From positions 1 through 63,092 of the forward strand of contig CANQVT010000008.1 in NCBI GenBank assembly GCA_947627365.1: 63,092 bases of DNA, given 5' to 3'. Shown piece after piece: positions 8,961 to 18,311 of the stretch (the stretch's first letter is position 1; the number at the start of each line of letters is the position of its first letter). Under the pieces are notes generated by a model. It was not told the DNA's origin and made no database searches. It saw only the letters and a program-made list of their open reading frames with translations. This stretch comes from an uncultured Lachnospiraceae bacterium. GTDB lineage: Bacteria; Bacillota; Clostridia; Lachnospirales; Lachnospiraceae. The translations under genes and the position numbers were made by a program.

Positions 8961-10793
8961 ATGAAAAGGTATCAGCAGAAAAATGTATCTGACATCAATC
9001 TGGAAGATTATCTGAGTGAATATGAGGAGCCTCAGGCCACGGCCGACGATTTGTTTTTTGATTGCAGTCGCAGGAAGGAATCCTTAAACGGCATCTGGCA
9101 TTACGCAGTCGACCAATACGATACCTGTCTCCGTCAGCATTGGTTTGAGGAGCGGTATCAGGACGGGAACGGCTTCACATTACCGGTAGATTATTCCTTC
9201 GATGAATGGCCGACTATGAATCTGCCCTGCTGCTGGAACACAGAGAAGGAAATGTTTCTGCTCTATGAGGGCAGCATGGTCTTTACGCGCACATTCCGCT
9301 ACGCAGCCATGAAAACGGATCCTGCCGGGGCAAAGGAACGCGTATTCTTAAAGATCGGCGCGGCCAATTATATCTGCCGGGTATTTCTGAACAGGCAGTA
9401 CATCGGCATGCACCGGGGCGGCTCGACGCCGGCGTATTTCGAAGTGACCGACGCGCTGCAGACGGAGAACCGGATTCTGATTCAGGTTGACAGTACCCGA
9501 CGCCCGGAACAGGTGCCTACAGAGAATACAGACTGGTTCAATTACGGCGGGATCTACCGGGATATCGAACTGATCCGGGTTCCGGCCACATACATAAAGC
9601 GATTCCGGATAGCGCTGGTGCCGGACGGAACATTCTCGAAGATTCAGGCGCGTGTACAGCTTTCGGATGCCGGGAACATACAATCCGCGAAAGTGCCGGG
9701 CGCTGCGCCATCATCTGCTGAACTGCGCATTCCGGAGCTCAATATCTGCGTGAAGATCCCGCTCTCGGACGGCTGTGGCGAGCTTGTGATCGACGCTGCG
9801 CCGGAATTATGGTCGCCGGAAAATCCCCGACTCTACGACGTGTTCCTCACCTGCGGCGAGGACACTGTCAGCGACACTGTGGGTTTCCGGGAGATCCGCG
9901 TCCGGGGACGCGATATTCTCTTAAACGGCCGTCCCATTTACCTTCGCGGCATCAGCAGTCACGAAGAGAGCGTTGCCCACGGAAAGGCGCTCACCGATGA
10001 AGAACGTCTGGAGACCATTCGTCTGGCCAAAGAGATGAACTGCAACTTTATGCGCCTGGCCCATTATCCCCATGACGAGCGTATGGCGCAGCTGGCCGAC
10101 CGGGAGGGGATTCTTCTCTGGGAGGAGATACCGGTCTACTGGGCAATTCGTTTCGCCCGCGAGGCAACCTATGAGGATGCGGAGAACCAGCTGAAGGAAT
10201 TGATCTATCGTGACTGGAACCGTGCCAGCGTGATCATCTGGTCTGTCGGAAACGAGAACGCAGACTCCGACGAACGACTTGCATTCATGAAGCGTCTGGT
10301 TGACTGTGCCCATGCAGCAGACGAGACCCGTATGGTATCCGCCGCGTGCCTGGTCAGCATGGATAAGCTGGCGATCGCCGATCGTCTGGCGGAATATCTG
10401 GATATTATCGGCTTAAACGAATATTTCGGGTGGTATTCTCCCGATTTCGAGCAGCTGCCTCAGCTTTTCGACAACAGCGATCCGTCAAAGCCGGTGATCA
10501 TCACAGAATTCGGCGCGGATGCCATGCCGGGACATCACGGAACCATTCAGGACAAAGGCACCGAAGAATATCAGGCCTATGTCTATGAGCGGCAGGCCGA
10601 GAACCTGCGGGGCATCGATTACGTGAAAGGAACGACTCCATGGATTCTGTACGATTTTCGCTGCCCGCGGCGCACCAATGTGATTCAGGGCTACTATAAC
10701 CGCAAGGGAATTCTCTCCCCGGATAAGAAATACAAGAAACCGGCGTTTTATGTATTACAGAAATATTATCAGGAAGTACGCACAATAAATTGA
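8961..10793 (+). CDS. uidA: Glycoside hydrolase family 2, probable beta-glucuronidase
   Basis: This 610-residue cytoplasmic enzyme (no signal peptide) has the GH2 order: sugar-binding jelly roll, immunoglobulin-like domain and TIM barrel. The acid/base is Glu432 in VGNEN and the nucleophile is Glu516 in ITEFGAD. An N-x-K motif (Asn580, Lys582 in YNRKGI) matches the residues that recognise the carboxylate in bacterial glucuronidases, which favours glucuronidase over galactosidase. The ATG at 8961 is preceded by GGGGAGG; an ATG at 8922 is less likely. Next comes an aldo/keto reductase 62 nt downstream. No glucuronide transporter is adjacent. Substrate choice is inference. Confidence 0.85.
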   Translation: MKRYQQKNVSDINLEDYLSEYEEPQATADDLFFDCSRRKESLNGIWHYAVDQYDTCLRQHWFEERYQDGNGFTLPVDYSFDEWPTMNLPCCWNTEKEMFLLYEGSMVFTRTFRYAAMKTDPAGAKERVFLKIGAANYICRVFLNRQYIGMHRGGSTPAYFEVTDALQTENRILIQVDSTRRPEQVPTENTDWFNYGGIYRDIELIRVPATYIKRFRIALVPDGTFSKIQARVQLSDAGNIQSAKVPGAAPSSAELRIPELNICVKIPLSDGCGELVIDAAPELWSPENPRLYDVFLTCGEDTVSDTVGFREIRVRGRDILLNGRPIYLRGISSHEESVAHGKALTDEERLETIRLAKEMNCNFMRLAHYPHDERMAQLADREGILLWEEIPVYWAIRFAREATYEDAENQLKELIYRDWNRASVIIWSVGNENADSDERLAFMKRLVDCAHAADETRMVSAACLVSMDKLAIADRLAEYLDIIGLNEYFGWYSPDFEQLPQLFDNSDPSKPVIITEFGADAMPGHHGTIQDKGTEEYQAYVYERQAENLRGIDYVKGTTPWILYDFRCPRRTNVIQGYYNRKGILSPDKKYKKPAFYVLQKYYQEVRTIN

Positions 10794-10855
10794 GAGATTG
10801 CTTGCAGTATGCTATGGATATCATTTGGTACATGAAAGGAAGAGGAGGAAGAAAG

Positions 10856-12007
10856 ATGAGAAAGAGACTGCTTGGCAAGACTGGATTAATGGTGAGTGAG
10901 ATCGGATTCGGCGGCGAATGGCTGGAGCGACATCCGGAGGAGGAGTCTGTGGAGCTGATGCGCTATGCATCCGAACAGGGGATCAATATCATCGACTGCT
11001 GGATGCCCGACCCGAAGTCCCGAAATATCATCGGGCAGGCGATTGCCGGGAACAGGGAAAATTGGTACATACAGGGGCATCTTGGCTCTACCTGGCAGGA
11101 TGGCCAATACGTGCGCACCAGAGAGATGAAGTATGTGCGACCGGCGTTTGAGGATCTGCTCGCGCGGCTCGGGACGGATTATATCGATCTGGGGATGATC
11201 CATTACGTGGATACGGTGGAGGACTGGAACGCCCTGCAGGATTCCGAGTATATGGAATATGTAAAGGAGCTGAAGGCAAAGGGCACGATCCGCCATATCG
11301 GGATGAGCTCCCACAATCCGGAGACCGCAAAGCTGGCTGTGCGCTCGGGTCTGATCGAGATGCTCCTTTTCAGCATCAATCCGGCGTTTGACATGCTGCC
11401 TGCAGGAGAGGATTTAGACGAACTGCTTTCCGAAGGATACCGGTACGACCAGGGCCTTTCCGGAATTAATAAGGAGAGAGCGCAGCTGTATCAGCTGTGT
11501 GAAGAGCAGAATGTCGGGATCACCGTGATGAAGGGCTTTGCCGGAGGCAGGCTGTTCGATGAAAAGCGCTCGCCGTTCGGGGTAAGACTTACGCCGTTGC
11601 AGTGTATTCACTATGCGCTCACGCGCCCCGGCGTCTCCTCGGTTCTGTGTGGTTACGATACCAAAGAGCAGGTCGATCAGGCTGTGCGCTATGAGAATGC
11701 CCCGGAGGAGGAAAAGGATTACGCGTCCGTGCTCGCGCACGCGCCGTTCCATTCCTACAGCGGGCAGTGTACCTACTGCGGCCACTGCAAGCCGTGCGCG
11801 GCGGAGCTGGACATTGCCATGATCAACAAATATTATGATCTTGCGGCGATGCAGCCGGAGGCGCCTGCAACGATCAAGTCCCACTATATGCTGCTGGAGC
11901 ATAAGGCTTCGGAGTGCATCGGCTGCCAGGAGTGCGAGTCCCGCTGCCCCTTCGGGGTTTCCGTCGCGGAGAGAATGAAGAAGACGGCGGAGCTGTTTGG
12001 CTGTTAA
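10856..12007 (+). CDS. Aldo/keto reductase with C-terminal 4Fe-4S domain
   Basis: This 383-residue protein has an N-terminal aldo/keto reductase barrel (RLLGKTGLMVSEIGFG start, IDLGMIHYVD, IRHIGMSSHNP). A ferredoxin-like tail carries two cysteine clusters, CTYCGHCKPC and CIGCQECESRCP, predicted to bind iron-sulphur clusters. Such fusions are common in anaerobes and may take electrons from ferredoxin-like partners; the substrate is unknown. AGAGGAGG precedes the ATG at 10856. It is probably co-transcribed with the upstream GH2 gene, so a role in sugar or aglycone metabolism is possible but unproven. Confidence 0.88.
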   Translation: MRKRLLGKTGLMVSEIGFGGEWLERHPEEESVELMRYASEQGINIIDCWMPDPKSRNIIGQAIAGNRENWYIQGHLGSTWQDGQYVRTREMKYVRPAFEDLLARLGTDYIDLGMIHYVDTVEDWNALQDSEYMEYVKELKAKGTIRHIGMSSHNPETAKLAVRSGLIEMLLFSINPAFDMLPAGEDLDELLSEGYRYDQGLSGINKERAQLYQLCEEQNVGITVMKGFAGGRLFDEKRSPFGVRLTPLQCIHYALTRPGVSSVLCGYDTKEQVDQAVRYENAPEEEKDYASVLAHAPFHSYSGQCTYCGHCKPCAAELDIAMINKYYDLAAMQPEAPATIKSHYMLLEHKASECIGCQECESRCPFGVSVAERMKKTAELFGC

Positions 12008-12015
12008 TTTTTCTC

Positions 12016-12044
12016 TTTTCATTTCGAAAAGCTTGTGGTAAGAT
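12016..12044 (+). promoter_or_regulatory. Possible promoter for rho
   Basis: TTTTCA (12016-12021), a 17-bp spacer and TAAGAT (12039-12044) with a TGG extension. Both hexamers match only 4 of 6, so this is weak. Confidence 0.35.
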
Positions 12045-12170
12045 AAAAAAAGCAATGTTTATCGGGGATTCGTCTCTGTCGATTCAGACAATTATTCCAA
12101 CAGGACATTCGATTTTTGAGCGTAAGTTTTACAGAGGTTGTTTATCAATAAAAGATATGAAGAGGTGGAT

Positions 12171-13670
12171 ATGAGAGAAAAGTATGAGTCACTGTCTCTG
12201 GCTGTGCTGAAGGATCTGGCGAAGGCAAGGGGCATGAAGGGTATCTCGGGAATGAAGAAGGCGGAGCTCGTGGAAGCGATGCTCGCGCAGGACGAAGTGG
12301 ACAAGAAAGCGCAGGCTGCAGCACAGAAGGAGAAGGCAGACGCGGTACCGGGGTCGAAGGCCACGGCGCAGAAAGCAAAGGCGGAGCCGCAGGTGCGTGA
12401 GAGCCGTCCGGAAGCGAATGCGCCGAGACAGGGCATAGAGCGTGAGAGCCGTCCGGAAGCAAATGTGCCGAGACAGAATACGGAGGCGAATATCCAGCGG
12501 CAGGACAACCGTGACAAGCCGCCCACAGAGCTCTCGCAGCTTGACAGCGGGCAGGTGGCGACCGGCATTCTGGAGGTCATGCAGGACGGCTTTGGTTTCA
12601 TCCGCAGCGACAATTACATGCCGGGAGAGAACGACGTGTACGTCTCCCCGTCGCAGATTCGCAAGTTCAATCTGAAGACCGGGGATATTATCTCCGGCAA
12701 TACGAGGATCAAGGCGCAGCAGGAGAAATTTAGCGCGCTGCTTTACCTGAAGACGATCAACGGCAAGGTGCCTTCCGAGGCGATGAAGCGTTACAATTTC
12801 GAGGATATGACGCCGATCTTCCCGAACGAGCGCCTGCGCATGGAGCGGGCTTCGCGGGCGGTGGCGATGCGCATCGTGGATCTGTTCTCTCCGATCGGCA
12901 AGGGGCAGAGGGGCATGATCGTCTCGCCGCCGAAGGCCGGTAAGACCACGCTTCTGAAGGATGTGGCGCGGTCGATTCTGGAGAACGACCCGAACATGAA
13001 GCTGCTGATCCTGTTGATCGACGAGCGACCGGAGGAGGTCACGGATATCAAGGAGGCGATCCGCGGCGACAATGTCGAGGTCATCTATTCGACGTTCGAC
13101 GAGCTGCCGGAGCACCACAAGCGTGTGTCCGAGATGGTGATCGAGCGCGCGAAGCGGCTCGTGGAGCAGAAGGAAAATGTGACGATCCTGCTCGACAGCA
13201 TCACGCGCCTGGCGCGCGCGTACAATCTCACGGTTCCGCCGAGTGGCAGAACCCTCTCAGGTGGCCTCGACCCGGCGGCGCTGCACATGCCGAAGCGTTT
13301 CTTCGGTGCGGCGCGTAAGATGCGCGAGGGCGGCAGTCTGACAATCCTGGCGACGGCGCTCGTGGATACGGGCAGCAAGATGGATGACGTCGTCTATGAG
13401 GAATTTAAGGGCACCGGCAACATGGAGCTTGTACTGGACCGCAAGCTTTCCGAGCGGCGCGTGTTCCCGGCCATCGATATCCCGAAATCCGGCACACGGC
13501 GCGAAGATCTCCTGCTGGATCGCGAGGAGCAGGAGGCAGTCTACATCATGCGCCGGGCGCTGAACGGCCTGAAGTCTGACGAAGCGGTTGAGAACATCCT
13601 GAATATGTTCGTGCACACACGGGACAACCGCGAGCTCGTGCAGCGGGTGCGCAGGCAGAAGTTTGTGTAA
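12171..13670 (+). CDS. rho: Transcription termination factor Rho
   Basis: This 499-residue hexameric RNA helicase ends transcription. It has an N-terminal Rho_N/SAP-like helix bundle (residues 1-45) and a hydrophilic insertion of about 80 residues that includes two copies of ERESRPEAN-type units. Next are the cold-shock RNA-binding domain (GFGFIRS, DVYVSPSQIRKF) and an ATPase with Walker A PPKAGKTT (about residue 255), Walker B LLILLIDERPEEV, Q loop SITRLARAYN and R loop SGRTLSGGLD. AGAGGTGG precedes the ATG at 12171; an ATG at 12138 is in frame but has no good site. The rpmE gene follows. Confidence 0.96.
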   Translation: MREKYESLSLAVLKDLAKARGMKGISGMKKAELVEAMLAQDEVDKKAQAAAQKEKADAVPGSKATAQKAKAEPQVRESRPEANAPRQGIERESRPEANVPRQNTEANIQRQDNRDKPPTELSQLDSGQVATGILEVMQDGFGFIRSDNYMPGENDVYVSPSQIRKFNLKTGDIISGNTRIKAQQEKFSALLYLKTINGKVPSEAMKRYNFEDMTPIFPNERLRMERASRAVAMRIVDLFSPIGKGQRGMIVSPPKAGKTTLLKDVARSILENDPNMKLLILLIDERPEEVTDIKEAIRGDNVEVIYSTFDELPEHHKRVSEMVIERAKRLVEQKENVTILLDSITRLARAYNLTVPPSGRTLSGGLDPAALHMPKRFFGAARKMREGGSLTILATALVDTGSKMDDVVYEEFKGTGNMELVLDRKLSERRVFPAIDIPKSGTRREDLLLDREEQEAVYIMRRALNGLKSDEAVENILNMFVHTRDNRELVQRVRRQKFV

Positions 13671-13683
13671 GTAAATTTTTGGG

Positions 13684-13712
13684 TTGCATTTTCGCCGAAA
13701 ACATGCTATCAT
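13684..13712 (+). promoter_or_regulatory. Promoter for rpmE
   Basis: TTGCAT (13684-13689), a 17-bp spacer and TATCAT (13707-13712) with an extended TGC. It gives rpmE its own transcript with a leader of about 175 nt. Confidence 0.7.
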
Positions 13713-13743
13713 CTATAAGCTGTTCTATAAATATGTGGAACGC

Positions 13744-13867
13744 GAACTGCAGGGACTTGCAGGGATAGTCCGGGAAGGCTTGTCGCGGTAGTATTCGAGC
13801 GGCATCGACCGGAAAAGGGCAGGGGCGAAGAGCGGCGGATGGGCCGCAGATATGCCGGCCGCAGTTC
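13744..13867 (+). ncRNA. Structured rpmE leader, candidate L31 autoregulatory RNA
   Basis: GAACTGC (13744-13750) pairs with GCAGTTC (13861-13867), closing a 110-nt region. Inside, CGGCAT (13800-13805) pairs with ATGCCG (13852-13857), and GCGGC (13832-13836) with GCCGC (13843-13847). The region lies between a clear promoter and the rpmE ribosome binding site. L31 leaders are known in Firmicutes; I cannot confirm the match to that model. Confidence 0.5.
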
Positions 13868-13894
13868 ACGATCAAAGAAGAAGAGGTGAAAATC

Positions 13895-14101
13895 ATGAAG
13901 GAAGGAATCCATCCGGAGTATTATCAGGCAACTGTGACATGCAACTGTGGCAACACATTCGTGACAGGTTCCACGAAGAAGGACATCCACGTGGAAATCT
14001 GCTCCAAGTGCCACTCGTTCTACACGGGTCAGCAGAAGACTGCAGCAGCCCGCGGCCGTATCGAGAGATTCAATAAGAAATACGGAATTGAATCCAAATA
14101 G
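13895..14101 (+). CDS. rpmE: Ribosomal protein L31 (zinc-binding type)
   Basis: This 68-residue 50S subunit protein carries the zinc-ribbon cysteines CNC and CSKC, so it is the C+ form. The start [10 protein letters not shown] is characteristic; AGAGGTG sits 6 nt before the ATG at 13895, and an in-frame GTG at 13886 lies inside that site. It follows rho, as in many Clostridia, and has its own promoter and folded leader, which suggests autoregulation. Confidence 0.95.
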   Translation: MKEGIHPEYYQATVTCNCGNTFVTGSTKKDIHVEICSKCHSFYTGQQKTAAARGRIERFNKKYGIESK

Positions 14102-14117
14102 TTTAGAGATCATACGG

Positions 14118-14177
14118 GACTGTCGTCAAGTAGAGCTCGTGAGGCACGGGCTGTTTTGCGGCAGTCTCGTTTGTTTT
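14118..14177 (+). terminator. Terminator-like structure after rpmE
   Basis: GACTGTCG (14118-14125) pairs with CGGCAGTC (14159-14166), enclosing a second 8-bp hairpin (AGCTCGTG with CACGGGCT). TCGTTTGTTTTT follows. It ends just before the DUF1385 ribosome binding site, so it may allow partial read-through. Confidence 0.65.
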
Positions 14178-14192
14178 TAAGGAGGAATTACA

Positions 14193-15353
14193 ATGAAACC
14201 ATCCGGGATAGGAGGACAGGCGGTGATCGAGGGCGTCATGATGCGCAACGGCGGCAAGTACGCGGTGGCGGTGCGGACGCCGGACAAGCAGATCGTGGTG
14301 GATGTGCAGGATTGCAAGAGCTCGAAACTCAGGCATCAGAAGTTTGTGCAGCTGCCGATCATCCGCGGCGTGGTGAATTTTGTCGATTCGCTGGTGCTCG
14401 GCATGAAGTCGCTGATGTATTCCGCGACGCTTTTTGCGGAGGAGACGGAGGAAGAGCGGGCAGAGCGCGAGGGCAAGGCGCGCAAAAAGGCGCAGGCGAA
14501 GGCACAGAAGCTTAAGGAGCAGGGCAAAGACGCCGAGGCGCAGAAGCTGCTCGACAAGTGTGAGGCGAAGCTGAAGAAAGAGGCCGAGAATCCTGATTCG
14601 GCCGGGGACGACGCGCTGATGACGGCGACGGTGATTTTTTCGCTTGCGTTCTCGGTAGCGCTGTTCATTCTGCTGCCGTATTTCCTGTCGCGCTTCCTGC
14701 GGAATGTGATCACGTCCGAGACGCTGATCCTGGTGGCGGAGGGCATCGTGAAGCTGATCATTTTCTTCGGATACCTGTATCTGATCTCGCGGATGAAGGA
14801 CATTCAGCGCAATTTCATGTACCACGGCGCGGAGCATAAGTGCATCAACTGCATTGAGCACGGATTGGAGCTGAACGTGGAGAATGTGCGGGCGAGTTCG
14901 CGCGAGCACAAGCGCTGCGGCACAAGTTTTCTGTTTATCGTGATGTTTGTAAGCATCGTGTTTATCATGGTGGTGAGTATTCCTTTGTTTGCGCTGATCC
15001 ATGTACACGCGGGCTTCTGGCGCGTTGTGTTGCGTTTGGCGCTGCTTCCGTTGATCGCGGGCGTGTCGTACGAGTTTATCCGGCTGGCGGGCATGAGCGA
15101 CAATAAGATCGTCAATCTCCTGAGCAAGCCGGGCATGCTGCTGCAGCACATGACGACGAAGGAGCCGGACGATTCGATGATCGAGGTGGCGATCGCGTCG
15201 GTCGAGGCGGTGTTTGACTGGAGAGAATTCGAGAACCGGGAATTCGGGACGCATTACGAGCCGGTTGAGAAGAAGCCGTCCGGAGCGGAAGAGACGATTC
15301 CGGACACTGAGCCGACAGTCGGAAAAGAGTCGGAAGCGTCGGCAAAAGCATGA
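14193..15353 (+). CDS. DUF1385 membrane protein (YqhQ-like)
   Basis: This 386-residue protein has the DUF1385 start (GIGGQAVIEGVMMRN), four or so membrane helices, and conserved YHGAEHK and HKRCGTSF motifs that look like possible metal ligands. Function is unknown; it is described as a predicted metal-dependent enzyme. A charged, probably coiled-coil insertion of about 50 residues (around residues 85-135, rich in E, K, A and Q) separates the N-terminal part from the membrane part. AAGGAGGA precedes the ATG. Its place between rpmE and prmC-prfA is a common Clostridia order. Confidence 0.9.
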   Translation: MKPSGIGGQAVIEGVMMRNGGKYAVAVRTPDKQIVVDVQDCKSSKLRHQKFVQLPIIRGVVNFVDSLVLGMKSLMYSATLFAEETEEERAEREGKARKKAQAKAQKLKEQGKDAEAQKLLDKCEAKLKKEAENPDSAGDDALMTATVIFSLAFSVALFILLPYFLSRFLRNVITSETLILVAEGIVKLIIFFGYLYLISRMKDIQRNFMYHGAEHKCINCIEHGLELNVENVRASSREHKRCGTSFLFIVMFVSIVFIMVVSIPLFALIHVHAGFWRVVLRLALLPLIAGVSYEFIRLAGMSDNKIVNLLSKPGMLLQHMTTKEPDDSMIEVAIASVEAVFDWREFENREFGTHYEPVEKKPSGAEETIPDTEPTVGKESEASAKA

Positions 15354-15357
15354 GAAA

Positions 15358-16344
15358 ATGAAGAAACTGTCGACGGAACATGAAACAGGGAAGATCAGGA
15401 CAGACGATTTGAAATTGGAATCTGGCAATTGGAAGAGGCCGGCGAGCCTGAGAGAAATGCTTCGCTTTGGGGAAGAATATCTGGCGGAGCACGATGTCGC
15501 GGACGCGTCCGTGGACGCATGGCTGCTGCTGGAGCATGTGACGGGGCTTGACCGCGCGCAGTATCTGGCGCGGGCGATGGAACCACTGGAGGCAGTCTGT
15601 GAGAGTTTGCGTGCGGCGGAGATAGTCCAAAGATACCGGGAGCTGCTTGAACGGCGCGGAGCACATATCCCTCTGCAGCATCTGACCGGGGAGCAGGAGT
15701 TTATGGGTCTGTCGTTTTTGGTGAATGAGCATGTGCTGATCCCGCGGCAGGATACAGAGACACTCGTGGAGAAAGCGCTCGCGCGGCTGCGCCCGGGGAT
15801 GCGTGTACTTGACCTGTGTACCGGCTCGGGCTGTATCGCGGTAAGCCTCGCGAAGTTTGGGCAGGAGGTTGACCCGCGAAGCGCGGCAAAATGCGCTGGG
15901 CAGGAAATCTGTGTGGACGCTACCGATATCTCGCCGGAGGCCCTTGCGGTTGCGCGGGAGAACGCGCGAAGGCTGGGCGCGCAGGTGCGCTTTATAGAGA
16001 GCGATCTGTTCGTCGAGATCGAAGGAAAATATGATATGATCGTGTCGAACCCGCCCTACATCCGCACGTCGGTGATCGGGGAGCTTTCGGAGGAGGTGCG
16101 GTTGCACGAGCCATCCCTGGCGCTTGACGGTTCGGAGGACGGGCTGCATTTCTACCGTGAGATTACCCGCCAAAGTCCTGCGTATTTGGCGGACGGCGGC
16201 TGGCTGCTTTTTGAGATCGGCTACGATCAGGCGGAGGCGGTGAGTGCTCTGATGGCGAAGGCAGGTTTCGCGGAGATCAGGGTGATCCGGGATCTGGCCG
16301 GGAAGGATCGCGTCGCCGTCGGCAGATGGGGCGGACGCGGTTGA
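15358..16344 (+). CDS. prmC: Release factor glutamine methyltransferase PrmC
   Basis: This enzyme methylates the glutamine of the GGQ motif of release factors, using S-adenosylmethionine. It has motif I LDLCTGSGCIAVSLA and the diagnostic SNPPYI. The start is uncertain: ATG 15358 (328 residues) has no clear ribosome site, while ATG 15457 gives 295 residues, nearer the family's usual 280-290. Between the first and second strands of the Rossmann fold there is an extra 13-residue stretch. It is bounded by 8-bp direct repeats GGGCAGGA at 15859 and 15898. Its target gene prfA follows. Confidence 0.9.
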   Translation: MKKLSTEHETGKIRTDDLKLESGNWKRPASLREMLRFGEEYLAEHDVADASVDAWLLLEHVTGLDRAQYLARAMEPLEAVCESLRAAEIVQRYRELLERRGAHIPLQHLTGEQEFMGLSFLVNEHVLIPRQDTETLVEKALARLRPGMRVLDLCTGSGCIAVSLAKFGQEVDPRSAAKCAGQEICVDATDISPEALAVARENARRLGAQVRFIESDLFVEIEGKYDMIVSNPPYIRTSVIGELSEEVRLHEPSLALDGSEDGLHFYREITRQSPAYLADGGWLLFEIGYDQAEAVSALMAKAGFAEIRVIRDLAGKDRVAVGRWGGRG

Positions 16345-16440
16345 ACTGTCGAAGCAGGAAACGGAATGGCGTTGTGGTAAGCCGTAAAGATATTTTGATG
16401 CAAATTGGGAGAGTAGAAGATAAGACAGGGAGGAAGTTCC

Positions 16441-17511
16441 ATGTTTGATAAATTAGACGATCTTCTGATGCGCTTTGAGGAGATCCTGAACATGCTCAAT
16501 GACCCGGCGGTGATCGCGGATCAGGCGAGGTTTCAGAAACTCATGAAGGAGCAGGGCAGCCTGCAGCCGATCGTGGATGCGTACCGGGAGTATCGCAAAT
16601 GTAATGAGACGATCGACGACAGCCTCGCGATGCTGGACGAGGAGTCGGACGAGGAGATGCGCGAGATGCTCAAGGAGGAGCTCGCCCAGGCGCGGAAGCA
16701 GATCGGAGAGCTGGAGCAGAAGCTGAAGATTTTGCTGCTTCCGAAGGACCCGAACGACGACAAGAACGTTATCGTGGAGATCCGCGCGGGCGCTGGCGGA
16801 GACGAGGCTGCGCTGTTCGCGGCCGAGATCTATCGCATGTACGTGCATTATGCGGAGAGTCAGCGCTGGAAGGTGGAGACGATGGACGCCGAAGAGATTG
16901 GCATCGGCGGCATGAAATACGTCAGCTTCATGATCACGGGACAGGGCGCGTACTCGAAGCTGAAATATGAGTCCGGCGTGCACCGTGTGCAGCGCGTGCC
17001 GGAGACGGAGTCGGGCGGGCGGATCCACACGTCGACGGTCACGGTGGCCGTGATGCCGGAGGCGGAGGAGTTTGAGGTTGTGATCGACGAGAAGGATATC
17101 CGCATCGATGTGATGCGCGCGTCGGGCAACGGCGGCCAGTGCGTCAATACGACGGACTCGGCGGTGCGGTTGACGCATTACCCGACGGGAATCGTCGTCT
17201 ACAGCCAGACGGAGAAATCGCAGCTTCAGAACAAGGCGAAGGCGTTCGCACTGCTGAGGGCGAAGCTGTACGATATTGAGCAGCAGAAGGCGCACGACGC
17301 GGAGGCGGAGCTGCGCAGGAGCCAGGTGGGCACCGGGGATCGCTCGGAGAAGATCCGCACCTACAATTTCCCGCAGGGACGTGTAACGGACCACAGGATC
17401 AATCTGACGCTTTACAAGCTGGAGAAGGTTCTGGACGGCGATCTTCAGGAGATCATCGACAGCTGCATCGCTGCGGATCAGGCGGCGAAGCTCGCGAAGA
17501 TGGCCGGGTGA
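16441..17511 (+). CDS. prfA: Peptide chain release factor 1
   Basis: This 356-residue factor recognises UAA and UAG. It has the GGQ peptidyl-hydrolysis motif in [11 protein letters not shown], the preceding [17 protein letters not shown] segment, and the RF1 C-terminal signature ([16 protein letters not shown], then VTDHRINLT). AGGGAGGAAG precedes the ATG. It follows prmC, whose product modifies it. Confidence 0.96.
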   Translation: MFDKLDDLLMRFEEILNMLNDPAVIADQARFQKLMKEQGSLQPIVDAYREYRKCNETIDDSLAMLDEESDEEMREMLKEELAQARKQIGELEQKLKILLLPKDPNDDKNVIVEIRAGAGGDEAALFAAEIYRMYVHYAESQRWKVETMDAEEIGIGGMKYVSFMITGQGAYSKLKYESGVHRVQRVPETESGGRIHTSTVTVAVMPEAEEFEVVIDEKDIRIDVMRASGNGGQCVNTTDSAVRLTHYPTGIVVYSQTEKSQLQNKAKAFALLRAKLYDIEQQKAHDAEAELRRSQVGTGDRSEKIRTYNFPQGRVTDHRINLTLYKLEKVLDGDLQEIIDSCIAADQAAKLAKMAG

Positions 17512-17640
17512 AGAAGCCGGCTGGACAAAGAAGACCGGCAGCCGTGAATTTGGGAAAATGCTGCCGGGATAGGAACAGAGTACAAAGAAGCAGAGAAGCG
17601 GATAAGCAGAGCAGCAGAGGGACAGAGGAACAAAGAAACA

Positions 17641-17688
17641 GAGAAACAGAGAAACAGAGAAACAGAGAAACAGAGAAACAGAGAAACA
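17641..17688 (+). repeat. 8-bp simple sequence repeat, six perfect copies
   Basis: GAGAAACA is repeated six times without interruption, with degenerate copies reaching back to about 17580. It sits between prfA and the next gene, about 28 nt before that gene's ribosome binding site. No real protein appears to run through it. Copy number may be unstable. Confidence 0.9.
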
Positions 17689-17728
17689 GAGGACAGGCTG
17701 AGGGAAGGAACAGTTAGGAGAAGGTTGT

Positions 17729-18175
17729 ATGAGCGACAAGAAGAACGATAGAACATACCCGGCAAACAGTCTCAGGGTTTGCATAGACGGCGACGCCGCG
17801 CAGGGCATTCGGGGAAGGTTTTACAGCAAGATGAACCGTGAGCCGATCAGCTTTCACGATTTCGGGGAGATGATCGTGCTGGCGGACAAGCTCTTTGATA
17901 AGCGAGGCTACCCGCAGACCTTTCAGGAGAAGCGGAGCTTTCGTGGCGCGGAGACCGGGACGGGCCACTACGCCGCGCCGGAGATTTTCCTGAGCGATGA
18001 GGAGATCCATGCGCAGCAGGGCGCGTACTGTACGTTTGACATTCTGGTGCAGAGCCGTCGCAGGGCTGGCTGGCAGGGCGGCTTACTGAGCGCGGACGGA
18101 ATCATGCGCGAATACCAGAGCGAGATGGAGCTGCTGAAGGAGATTGCCGCGGAGATAAAACGGCATGGGGCGTAA
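17729..18175 (+). CDS. WQG-motif protein of unknown function (member A)
   Basis: I do not recognise a named family. The protein has 148 residues, no signal peptide and no membrane helix, and TAGGAGAAGG precedes its ATG. It is homologous over its length to the 154-residue protein at 43567. The N-terminal half shares a CID segment, GRFYS, REP then F, and YPQ; the C-terminal half shares WQG (residues 115-117) and YQSEMELLKEI. The 90-residue protein at 22060 matches only the C-terminal half. Here it stands alone after prfA with an 8-bp repeat upstream. A binding or regulatory role is possible, but nothing catalytic is visible. Confidence 0.8.
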   Translation: MSDKKNDRTYPANSLRVCIDGDAAQGIRGRFYSKMNREPISFHDFGEMIVLADKLFDKRGYPQTFQEKRSFRGAETGTGHYAAPEIFLSDEEIHAQQGAYCTFDILVQSRRRAGWQGGLLSADGIMREYQSEMELLKEIAAEIKRHGA

Positions 18176-18260
18176 CCGCCGTCGCTCAAGTAATAAATGT
18201 CGCAGAACCCGGAAAAACCTGAGATAACAAGAATAAAATTACGAAAAATCCGTAAAATTA

Positions 18261-18289
18261 TTGACATAAGTTTAAGACCTGTATATTAT
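18261..18289 (+). promoter_or_regulatory. Strong promoter for the rloA-rloB pair
   Basis: Perfect TTGACA (18261-18266), a 17-bp spacer and TATTAT (18284-18289). Transcription would begin only about 15 nt before the start codon. Confidence 0.8.
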
Positions 18290-18311
18290 ATGAATAGAGG
18301 TGAGACGCAAT

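Noticed and set aside
17508..17717. Short + strand frame through the 8-bp repeat (RNRETEKQ repeats)
   Set aside because: It begins inside the prfA end, its sequence is only the translated microsatellite, and it has no similarity to a known fold.
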